From the NCBI GenBank assembly GCA_002715485.1, contig PAZL01000032.1, positions 32,557 to 70,536 of the forward strand: 37,980 nucleotides of DNA, written 5' to 3'. The DNA comes from Aequorivita sp. GTDB taxonomy: Bacteria; Bacteroidota; Bacteroidia; Flavobacteriales; Flavobacteriaceae. The notes under the pieces are model-generated. The model did not search any database and had not been told where the DNA came from. It was given only the letters and a program-made list of their open reading frames with translations. The position numbers were made by a program, and so were the translations under genes. How positions within the stretch are numbered: the first letter of the stretch is position 1; every line of letters begins with the position of its first letter. Shown here piece after piece: positions 28,314-36,251 of the stretch.

Positions 28314-29597
28314 ATGAAGAAAAAAACACTCGTTTGGGTTTTTGTTGCTGTAGTGGCACTAATCGCTATTTTACTTGTTGGAAAAAAAGCTGGGTGGTTT
28401 GGAAAATCTGGTGATTTTAAAGAAGTAGAGGTTGCCCAGATTTCCGCAATAGATATTGTTGAAACCGTAGCTGCAACCGGAAAAATACAGCCTGAGATTG
28501 AAGTGGCTCTTTCTTCAGAAGTTTCGGGAGAGATTATAGAGCTTCCTGTTAAAGAAGGCCAAACAGTGGAAAAAGGAGATTTATTAGTAAAAATAAATCC
28601 CGATCTTATACAGGCTGCCGTGAGTCAATCGCAAGCGGGACTTCAAAACGTTCGTGCACAATATGCACAAGCACAGGCAAGTGAAAAAAATGCCCGGTTG
28701 AATTATGAAAGAAATAAGTCGCTTTTTGAAAAAGGGGTTATCTCAAAATCTGAATGGGACAAATCTGTTGCAGATTACGATATGGCCCAAGCCAATGCAA
28801 AGGCTGCTTACTACAACGTTCAAAGTGCTTCGGCAAATGTGAAACAGTCTGTAGATAACCTTTCTAGAACTACTATTTATGCGCCTATGAGCGGAACCAT
28901 TTCAAAGCTTTCTGTTGAATTGGGCGAGAGGGTAGTGGGAACCGCACAAATGGCGGGAACTGAAATTGTACGCGTTGCCAACCTTCAAAATATGGAGGTA
29001 GAAGTAGATGTAAATGAAAATGACATCGTAAAAGTTTCCGTAGGCGATTCTACAATTGTTGAGGTAGATGCTTATTTAAAGCGTGAATTTAAAGGAATTG
29101 TGACTGAAATAGCAAACAGTGCCGAGAGCGCCCTTACTGCAGATCAGGTTACAAATTTCAAAGTAAAGGTTCGAATTCTCCCAGACTCCTATAAAGATCT
29201 AACTGAAGGAAAACCTGAAAGCTTTTCTCCTTTCCGTCCGGGAATGACCGCAACCGTTGATATAATTACGAATAAAAAGAAAAATATAATCGGAGTGCCC
29301 ATTAGTTCGGTAGTTATAAAAACAGATACTACTGACTCTAAAAAATCCTACATATCCAACGAATCTTCCAGCGCGACAGCTGAAAAATTTGAGGCTGTAT
29401 ATGTAAAAGAAGGAAATGAGGCAAAACTACGCGTGGTAAAGACAGGAATTCAAGACGATTCAAATATTGAAATTATCTCAGGTTTAAAAGAAGGTGAAAC
29501 TGTAATCACTGGGCCTTACAACACAGTTACAAAATCATTAAAACAAGGAGATAAAGTGGAGGTTACTTCATCTGATAAGGATAAAAAGGATAAATAA
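28314..29597 (+). CDS. Periplasmic adaptor (HlyD/MacA family), second
   Basis: 427 aa; VALSSEVSGEIIELPVKEGQTVEKGDLLVKINPDL, RNKSLFEKGVISKSEWDKSVADYDMAQANAKAAYYNVQSA. Confidence 0.94.
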   Translation: MKKKTLVWVFVAVVALIAILLVGKKAGWFGKSGDFKEVEVAQISAIDIVETVAATGKIQPEIEVALSSEVSGEIIELPVKEGQTVEKGDLLVKINPDLIQAAVSQSQAGLQNVRAQYAQAQASEKNARLNYERNKSLFEKGVISKSEWDKSVADYDMAQANAKAAYYNVQSASANVKQSVDNLSRTTIYAPMSGTISKLSVELGERVVGTAQMAGTEIVRVANLQNMEVEVDVNENDIVKVSVGDSTIVEVDAYLKREFKGIVTEIANSAESALTADQVTNFKVKVRILPDSYKDLTEGKPESFSPFRPGMTATVDIITNKKKNIIGVPISSVVIKTDTTDSKKSYISNESSSATAEKFEAVYVKEGNEAKLRVVKTGIQDDSNIEIISGLKEGETVITGPYNTVTKSLKQGDKVEVTSSDKDKKDK

Positions 29598-30256
29598 TGG
29601 CAGTTATTTTATGTCTTGAAACTGCAACTACCAATTGCTCCGTAGCAGTTGAGATTGATGGTGAAGTAAAAGCCATTCGCGAAGAGAACAATCAAAAATT
29701 CTCCCATGCCGAAAAACTTCACGTCTTTATCGAAGAAGTTTTGAATGAGGCTAACATTGATAAAAAAAAACTTGATGCCGTTGCCGTAAGCAAAGGGCCA
29801 GGGTCTTACACAGGGCTTCGTATTGGCGTTTCGGCAGCAAAGGGATTGTGCTTTGCATTGGATATTCCACTCATTTCTACGTCTACCTTAGAGGTTTTGG
29901 CACAGCAAGTAAATTTGTCTAACGGCCACATTATCCCACTACTTGACGCTAGAAGAATGGAGGTTTATTCCGCAGTTTATACTTCAGACAAAAACCAAGT
30001 ACGCGAAACAAAGGCTGAAATTTTAAACGAGAATTCATTTATAGACTTTTTGGAAAAAGGGAAAACAGTTTTTATTGGTGATGGTGCTGTAAAGCTTGAA
30101 GCAATTTGTAACCATGAGAACGGAGTTTTTAAAAAAAATTTGTTCCCTTCTTCAGCGGATATGGTAAGTTTGGCCGAAGCTAAATACAAAATAAGCGACA
30201 CAGAAAATGTCGCTTATTTTGAACCTTTTTATTTAAAGGAATTTATGATGGGGTAA
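29597..30256 (+). CDS. tsaB: tRNA threonylcarbamoyladenosine biosynthesis protein TsaB
   Basis: 219 aa; ILCLETATTNCSVAVEIDGE, SKGPGSYTGLRIGVSAAKGLCFALDIPLISTSTLE, LDARRMEVYSAVY. One-nt overlap (TAATG) with the adaptor gene. Confidence 0.96.
   Translation: MAVILCLETATTNCSVAVEIDGEVKAIREENNQKFSHAEKLHVFIEEVLNEANIDKKKLDAVAVSKGPGSYTGLRIGVSAAKGLCFALDIPLISTSTLEVLAQQVNLSNGHIIPLLDARRMEVYSAVYTSDKNQVRETKAEILNENSFIDFLEKGKTVFIGDGAVKLEAICNHENGVFKKNLFPSSADMVSLAEAKYKISDTENVAYFEPFYLKEFMMG
30188..30220. terminator. Bidirectional terminator-like hairpin embedded in the tsaB coding sequence
   Basis: AAAATAAGCGACA-cagaaaa-TGTCGCTTATTTT: 13-bp perfect stem, 7-nt loop, A/T-rich on both flanks; tsaB (stop 30256) and the opposing gene (stop 30266) converge here. 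Confidence 0.75.
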
Positions 30257-30265
30257 CTTTTTTCA

Positions 30266-31003
30266 TTATAATAGTGAATCAAAATATATAAATACTTTTG
30301 TTAAATCTGACTCGTTATCAACATCCAGATTGTTCTCGCTTATATAATCTTTTACTTCCTTTTTCTTTGAGTCCATAACTTTTAAAACTTTAGACTTAGT
30401 AGTTGGCATTTCTAAAAATTTACCGTTTTGAACTAAGTAATATTTGGTTGTCTTTTCGAAAGATGGAGGGGTGCGTTTTTCATAACTTGTATTTGCCGTT
30501 TCGGGTTCTAAAAAAACCGCAGTTGTCTTTTTGTAAAGATCATAGCTTTTTCCATCAGCAAGAATATTAAAATATCCCCCTTTTTCATTGGACCCATTAT
30601 AAGGGATGAATACATAAATGTCTTTTTCGATTTTCACATAAATGCTTGGGTCTTTCATTAAAGCGCCATAATTCTCTTGAGATGCGTGGTTTTTGATTTC
30701 AATTTCATCGGCATAAGCATTGTAGCGCATAGGCACTCCAGATTTTAATAATTTATCATCTTGGTAAATGTTTCCGACCATGAAGTTTGGATTCAAATAC
30801 GCCTCATCTTTTATTCCATTAAATTCTGCTTCGGTAAGGCCAAAAGATTGAGATTTTTGGTCTATATCAATGGTGCGTAAATAGAGGTCATACATATTAT
30901 CAGCTCCTCCAGAACTTCCTGCATCTCTTTTTGCAAAATCTCTTTGCGAAAAACATTGGGAAAAAGCAAAAATGCAAACTATAAATAGGATATAATTTTT
31001 CAT
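30266..31003 (-). CDS. Secreted protein of unknown function, tandem paralog A
   Basis: 245 aa with signal peptide. Aligns along its length with the neighbouring product (TIDIDQKSQSFGLTEAEFNGIKDEAYLNPNFMVGNIYQDDKLLKSGVPMRYNAYADEIEIK...). Confidence 0.85.
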   Translation of the reverse strand: MKNYILFIVCIFAFSQCFSQRDFAKRDAGSSGGADNMYDLYLRTIDIDQKSQSFGLTEAEFNGIKDEAYLNPNFMVGNIYQDDKLLKSGVPMRYNAYADEIEIKNHASQENYGALMKDPSIYVKIEKDIYVFIPYNGSNEKGGYFNILADGKSYDLYKKTTAVFLEPETANTSYEKRTPPSFEKTTKYYLVQNGKFLEMPTTKSKVLKVMDSKKKEVKDYISENNLDVDNESDLTKVFIYFDSLL

Positions 31004-31073
31004 AAAATGTTGTTTAACATTAAATATACTAAATTACAATTGAATATCTGTAGGCCCTGTAAAATTAATCAGT

Positions 31074-31126
31074 AAAAAAGGCTTAAATTAAATGACGTTT
31101 TACCTGCCATTTACTTTAAACCTTTT
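31074..31126 (-). terminator. Rho-independent terminator for paralog B (minus strand)
   Basis: On the minus strand AAAAGGTTTAAAGTAAATG-gcaggtaaaacgt-CATTTAATTTAAGCCTTTTTT: 19-position stem with one mismatch and one G-U, followed by a T-tract. Confidence 0.8.
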
Positions 31127-31158
31127 CTTAAAAATAGTATATTCTGCTAAAGTAAAAC

Positions 31159-31863
31159 TTATAGTAAAGAATCGAAATAGGAAATTGTCTTGATTAAATC
31201 TGCTTCTTTGTCAAGATCTATATTTTTGTCTTTTATATATTTTTTCATTTCATTCTTTTTAATATCCATCATTTTTAAAATCTTGGATTTGCTATTTGGC
31301 ATTTCCAAAAAGCTACCATCTTTTACTAAATAATATGTAGTTGCCTTCAGAAAGGCAGGTGGGGTATCTTGCTGATAGGATGTTTGGGCTTTTCTCGGCT
31401 CTCTGTATTCAGCTTTTGTTTTTTTGTATAAATCATACGTTTTTCCGTCATTTAATACGTTGAAATAACCTCCTTTTTCGTTTGAGCCGTTGAAAGGTAC
31501 AAAAACATAAATATCGTTGACTATCTTCACGAAGATGTCTGGCGATTTTATAAGTGCGCTATAAGTTTCATCAGAAACATTTTTCTTAATTTCAATTTCA
31601 TCGGCATAAGCGTTGTAGCGCATAGGCACATCATCTTTTATTAACTGGTCTTCCTGAAATATTTTTCCCTGTAAAAAATTGGGGTTTGCGTATGCCTCAT
31701 CTTTAATGGCTGCAAACTGAGCTTCGGTAAGGCCAAAAGCCAGTGATTTTTGATTTATGTCGATAGTTCGATCATAAACGCTGGTGTAGCCACTTTGTCT
31801 GGATTGAGAAAAAGCCGAGATTCCAACTAATAAAAAAGCGGCCGTAAATATTATTCTTTTCAT
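31159..31863 (-). CDS. Secreted protein of unknown function, tandem paralog B
   Basis: 234 aa with signal peptide; TIDINQKSLAFGLTEAQFAAIKDEAYANPNFLQGKIFQEDQLIKDDVPMRYNAYADEIEIKK..., same C-terminus LIKTISYFDSLL vs LTKVFIYFDSLL. Confidence 0.85.
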   Translation of the reverse strand: MKRIIFTAAFLLVGISAFSQSRQSGYTSVYDRTIDINQKSLAFGLTEAQFAAIKDEAYANPNFLQGKIFQEDQLIKDDVPMRYNAYADEIEIKKNVSDETYSALIKSPDIFVKIVNDIYVFVPFNGSNEKGGYFNVLNDGKTYDLYKKTKAEYREPRKAQTSYQQDTPPAFLKATTYYLVKDGSFLEMPNSKSKILKMMDIKKNEMKKYIKDKNIDLDKEADLIKTISYFDSLL

Positions 31864-31920
31864 TTTTAATTTTTTAGTATATGTTATAAAAATATGTATT
31901 ATTCCTACAAATTTAATGAT

Positions 31921-32766
31921 TTATTTCGATAAAGTCTCCAAATTAAAATGGTGTACGTCGCGCTGTGGAAATGGAATCGTAATTCCGGCTGCTTCTAAAC
32001 GCTCTTTTCCTTCTTCCAGAATTAGCCACCTTAGCGCCCAGAAATCTTCATTTTTTGCCCAGTAGCGTAACGTAATATTTACGGAGCTATCACCCAATTC
32101 AGCTACTGCTGCCATTGGCATTTTGTCTTCAAGTTTTAAAACCGTCTCTTGTTCGGAAACTAAGTTTAAAAGAATTTCCTTGGCTTGCTTGATATTATCG
32201 TCATACCCTATCCCAAAGGAAAGATTTTCACGCCTTATGCCTTCTTCGGTGTAATTTATAATATTATCATTACTCAACTTGCCGTTCGGAATTATAGCTA
32301 GTTGGTTTCCAAAAGTTGTCAATTTTGTATTGAATATGGAAATCTCCTTTACCGTTCCATCAACACCTTGGGCGCTAATAAAATCGCCAACCCGAAATGG
32401 CTTTATCAATAATATAAGCACACCTCCTGCAAAATTTGCCAGTGATCCCTGTAGCGCCAAGCCCACAGCAAGTCCTGCGGCACCAATAATAGCTACCAGC
32501 GAAGCAGATTCAACACCCAATTGGGTAATTACTAATACGAAGAGTACTATCTTTAAGCCCCAATTTATTAAGCTGGCAATAAAATTTTCGAGCGTGGGGT
32601 CGTACTCTTTCTTATCAAAAAATCTTCTTATAAAGCCGTTGATTATCTTAATCAACCAAAGCCCTATCAGAAGCATTAAAATTGCTCCAACTACATTTGG
32701 TAAAAAATCAATTAATTTTTGTCCGTACTTTTCAATGTAAATATCCAAGTCTTGAAATTTGTCCAT
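31921..32766 (-). CDS. Small-conductance mechanosensitive ion channel (MscS family)
   Basis: 281 aa; IGAAGLAVGLALQGSLANFAGGVLILLIKPFRVGDFISAQGVDGTVKEISIFNTKLTTFGNQLAIIPNGKLSNDNIINY. Confidence 0.96.
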   Translation of the reverse strand: MDKFQDLDIYIEKYGQKLIDFLPNVVGAILMLLIGLWLIKIINGFIRRFFDKKEYDPTLENFIASLINWGLKIVLFVLVITQLGVESASLVAIIGAAGLAVGLALQGSLANFAGGVLILLIKPFRVGDFISAQGVDGTVKEISIFNTKLTTFGNQLAIIPNGKLSNDNIINYTEEGIRRENLSFGIGYDDNIKQAKEILLNLVSEQETVLKLEDKMPMAAVAELGDSSVNITLRYWAKNEDFWALRWLILEEGKERLEAAGITIPFPQRDVHHFNLETLSK

Positions 32767-32771
32767 AAAAT

Positions 32772-34886
32772 TTATTCGTTTTTATTTAATAATTCAATTG
32801 CAATTTTTATATCCTTTATGGGCAGTTTGCAGGTATTGTTTTTGCAAACATAAATAAGGGTTTCGCCGTCCACAAATCTATTTTTAAACAGCGGCCCGTT
32901 ATTTTCATCCACGCTTCCGGCAATAATAATATTTGGCAGATAATGTTTGTTTATTTGCTTTGCTTTTTCAGAAACATCTTTTCCTACGATAATTACTTCA
33001 AAAAAGTCGTTTTTAAAATTCAGCAGAAGATCCAGCCAATTTGAAAACCCGCTGGGATATTGCATCATTTCTTCAGATACATTCTTTAGCATCTGTTGCG
33101 AAATTTCTTTAAAACCTGTATTTTCAAAATATTTTGAAAGCAGAAAAAGGTTTTTTGCCATTGCCGAATTTGACGACGGAATCACGTTGTCCCGATATTC
33201 AAAATTTCGGCTAACGATGGCGGAATCTTCTTTTGAGGTGAAATAGAACATATGCTTTTCCGAATCAAAGAAATTGGCGATTGTATAATCGGTCATTTTT
33301 TTTGAAAGTTGAAGCCATCTTTCATCCAGCGATATTTGATATAACTCCAGAAAAGCCTCGATGGTAAAGGCATAATCCTCTAAAAACCCATTGATACTGC
33401 TTTGGCCGTCTTTGTAATTGTGAAACAATGCGCCATTATCCCGTAGTTGTTTTTCAGAAATGAAACTTGCATTTTTAAGAGCGCTATTTAAATATTCTTT
33501 TTTTCCAAAGGCTTTATAAGCATCCACATACCCCTTAAGCATTAAGGCATTCCAAGAAGTTAGGGTTTTGTCGTCCAGACGCGGTTTGGCTCTTTGGTTG
33601 CGATAGGTGAGGAGGGTTTTTTTCCAGCTTTTCTTTTTTTGCTGAAATGCTTCGGAAGTAAGATCAAATTCATTTTCAATTTGTGCATCGGTTTTTTGGC
33701 GGATGAGCACATATTGATCTTTTTCCCACTTTCCGTAACTGTTCACATTATAATATTCTTTAAATATTTTGAAGTCATCCTTTAACAATTTCTGCAATTG
33801 TTCCGCAGTAAAAACGTAGAAAGCGCCTTCCTCTAATGTTCCATTTTCATCTTTACTATCCGCATCAAGTGAAGAATAGAAGCCACCCTCCTCATTTGTC
33901 ATTTCAAGTGAAATAAATTCCAAAGTTTCTGCAACAACATCGCTATAAAGAGGGTTTTGGGTCACTAAAAAAGCATCGCTGTAAAGACTGATAAGTTGGG
34001 CATTGTCATAAAGCATTTTTTCAAAATGGGGCACATGCCATTTTTCGTCTGTACTATATCGGGCAAAGCCTCCGCCAATTTGATCATAGAGGCCACCAAA
34101 CGCCATTTTATCTAAGGTTAGAGTTATTTGGGCAAGTAATTTATCGTTTTTATTTGAAACTGCTTGTCTCAATAAAAATGCTAAATTATTTGGCATCATA
34201 AACTTTGGGGAACCTTTAAAGCCCCCGTTTTTATCATCGAATTGATTGGACCAATTCTTTATAATTTCATTAACGGGAAAATTTTTAAAATCGACTGTTT
34301 CGGTTCTCAAACGGATGAGATCCATACTTTTAATGCCCTCTTCCAATCTGTTTGCGTAGGCAATCAATTTTTGGGGCTCATTCTTGTAAATTTCCTGTAT
34401 CTGCTCCAGCGCATTTATCCAGTCTTTTTTTCTGAAATAAGTCCCGCCCCAAACCGGTCTTCCATCAGGAAGTGTCACCACGTTTAAGGGCCAGCCAGCA
34501 CTACCGGTCATAAGTTGCACGGCATTAATATAACTTTGATCTACATCTGGTCTTTCCTCGCGATCTACTTTTACTGGTATAAAATTCTTGTTCATCACTG
34601 AGGCTACGGTACTGTCCTCAAAACTTTCTTGCTCCATAACGTGGCACCAATGGCAGGCCGCATAACCAATACTTACAATCATTAATTTTTTTTCTTTTTT
34701 GGCCTGTTGTAAGGTTGTTTCGTTCCAAGCCTTCCACTGTACCGGGTTATGGGCATGTTGTAGCAAGTAGGGGCTAGACTCTTTACTTAAATCGTTAGTA
34801 AATTTGTGTGTTTCCAAGTTATGTTTTGTTGAAGAGTTGCAACCGAATAGAATTTGCAGGGCGATAAAAACCAATATCAATCGCAT
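32772..34886 (-). CDS. DUF255 / thioredoxin-domain (YyaL-like) lipoprotein; start re-proposed at ATG 34886
   Basis: [69 protein letters not shown]. Lipobox-like [16 protein letters not shown] starts at codon 22 of the track ORF (34949). A hairpin lies inside the upstream extension. Confidence 0.9.
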   Translation of the reverse strand: MRLILVFIALQILFGCNSSTKHNLETHKFTNDLSKESSPYLLQHAHNPVQWKAWNETTLQQAKKEKKLMIVSIGYAACHWCHVMEQESFEDSTVASVMNKNFIPVKVDREERPDVDQSYINAVQLMTGSAGWPLNVVTLPDGRPVWGGTYFRKKDWINALEQIQEIYKNEPQKLIAYANRLEEGIKSMDLIRLRTETVDFKNFPVNEIIKNWSNQFDDKNGGFKGSPKFMMPNNLAFLLRQAVSNKNDKLLAQITLTLDKMAFGGLYDQIGGGFARYSTDEKWHVPHFEKMLYDNAQLISLYSDAFLVTQNPLYSDVVAETLEFISLEMTNEEGGFYSSLDADSKDENGTLEEGAFYVFTAEQLQKLLKDDFKIFKEYYNVNSYGKWEKDQYVLIRQKTDAQIENEFDLTSEAFQQKKKSWKKTLLTYRNQRAKPRLDDKTLTSWNALMLKGYVDAYKAFGKKEYLNSALKNASFISEKQLRDNGALFHNYKDGQSSINGFLEDYAFTIEAFLELYQISLDERWLQLSKKMTDYTIANFFDSEKHMFYFTSKEDSAIVSRNFEYRDNVIPSSNSAMAKNLFLLSKYFENTGFKEISQQMLKNVSEEMMQYPSGFSNWLDLLLNFKNDFFEVIIVGKDVSEKAKQINKHYLPNIIIAGSVDENNGPLFKNRFVDGETLIYVCKNNTCKLPIKDIKIAIELLNKNE

Positions 34887-34904
34887 AATATTTTTTAGGA
34901 AAAC

Positions 34905-34938
34905 AAAATACGCCTTTGATAACCCAAAAGCGTATTTT
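34905..34938 (-). terminator. Probable terminator of the dodecin gene (minus strand), possibly bidirectional
   Basis: AAAATACGCCTTTG-ataacc-CAAAAGCGTATTTT: 14-position stem with one mismatch. Minus-strand flank reads GCGTATTTTGTTTTCC. Confidence 0.7.
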
Positions 34939-34955
34939 CCGACAATCATTATGTA

Positions 34956-35156
34956 TTACTTTACTTCAAAAGTAATTTTAACGTTTACGCGAAATTGGGT
35001 GATGTTGTTATCGTCAACAACACAAGTTTGTTCATTAATATAAGCTGAACGAATATTTTTCACGCTTTTCGAAGCTTCCTTGATTGCATTTCGCGTAGCA
35101 TCTTCCCAGCTATTACTAGAGTTGGAAAGCACTTCGATTACTTTTAATACTGCCAT
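34956..35156 (-). CDS. Dodecin family flavin-binding protein
   Basis: 66 aa; MAVLKVIEVLSNSSNSWEDATRNAIKEASKSVKNIRSAYINEQTCVVDDNNITQFRVNVKITFEVK. Confidence 0.93.
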   Translation of the reverse strand: MAVLKVIEVLSNSSNSWEDATRNAIKEASKSVKNIRSAYINEQTCVVDDNNITQFRVNVKITFEVK

Positions 35157-35254
35157 TTTATTTGGTTTTAGGTTAAAAATCAGTGAACCTCCAAATTACG
35201 ATTATTAACTGCTAATTTTCAGAAAATTAAGTTAAAAGAGAAGATTTTGAATAC

Positions 35255-36175
35255 TTATCCATTAATAGCCACCACTTGGTTTACCTGCCCGTTTAGCATT
35301 TCTCTTAGCATGGTTTCAATACCATTTTTTAAGGTAATTGTAGATGAAGGGCAACCACTGCAGGCACCCTGAAGAATAACCTTAAGTGTTTTAGTCTCAA
35401 TGTTGAAAGAATCAAACATAATATGTCCGCCATCACTTGCCACTGCTGGTTTGACATATTCATCCAGTATGGAGATTATTTCCTTTTCAAGATCAGTATA
35501 TGGTTTGTGAGAAGTTTGAGAAGAACTTATTGAGGTAGATTGATTTTCAGTAATATTTGTGGCGTTCAATATTTCATCGTTCAATACTGGTTTTCCTTCT
35601 TCGATAAATTTTCTGATGAACTCCCGCAGTTCGGATGAAATATCTTGCCAATCCGCAGTATCATACTTCATAATCGAAACGTAATTTGCGCTTATAAAAA
35701 CTTCTTTTACAAATGGAAAGCTGAACAGCACTTTGGCCAATGGTGAATGGATGGCATCATCAAGGTTTTTAAACTCAAATGTTCCCGATGCCAATGGTTT
35801 ATTGGCAACAAATTTCAAAACACTGGGATTTGGAGTGCTTTCCGCATAAATGCTTACGGGAGATTTTTTGACAGTGTTTTCTTCAGAAATAACAGATTTT
35901 CCAGTATTTAGGTATTCCAAAATCGAATTGGCTACTTCTTGTTGAACATCTTCCCATGCAACAATATTATATTTTTCAATTGCGACAAAATTTTGGGAGA
36001 TATAGACTGTTTTAACGAAAGGTAGATAAAAAAGCTGTTGTGCTAACGGACTTGGCTTTGCTTCATCGATATTTTTGAATTCGTAGCTAGAATTGCTTGA
36101 TAGGAAAGAGTTTGCAGTAAATTTAACAATATTTGGATTAGAAGTTTGGGAAATTTCAATGTTAAATTGGGACAT
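35255..36175 (-). CDS. NifU family (Nfu-type) Fe-S protein with duplicated N-terminal domain
   Basis: 306 aa; two consecutive Nfu-N-like repeats, then VKPAVASDGGHIMFDSFN...GACSGCPSSTITLKNGIETML (CxxC). Confidence 0.94.
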   Translation of the reverse strand: MSQFNIEISQTSNPNIVKFTANSFLSSNSSYEFKNIDEAKPSPLAQQLFYLPFVKTVYISQNFVAIEKYNIVAWEDVQQEVANSILEYLNTGKSVISEENTVKKSPVSIYAESTPNPSVLKFVANKPLASGTFEFKNLDDAIHSPLAKVLFSFPFVKEVFISANYVSIMKYDTADWQDISSELREFIRKFIEEGKPVLNDEILNATNITENQSTSISSSQTSHKPYTDLEKEIISILDEYVKPAVASDGGHIMFDSFNIETKTLKVILQGACSGCPSSTITLKNGIETMLREMLNGQVNQVVAING

Positions 36176-36191
36176 TTACTTGTTTTTTTTG

Positions 36192-36223
36192 CAAAAATAT
36201 AAAAAGAAAAACAATGTATTCAA
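36192..36223 (-). promoter_or_regulatory. Bacteroidota promoter for the Nfu gene (TTG-N21-TATTTTTG on the minus strand)
   Basis: Minus strand: TTG (36223-36221), 21-nt spacer, TATTTTTG (36199-36192), just upstream of the start at 36175. Confidence 0.6.
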
Positions 36224-36251
36224 TATATTTGGCATTGTAATACCCAGATTT

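Noticed and set aside
32279-32740. 153-aa plus-strand ORF opposite the MscS gene
   Set aside because: The MscS channel on the minus strand has family motifs across this region; this is a shadow ORF.
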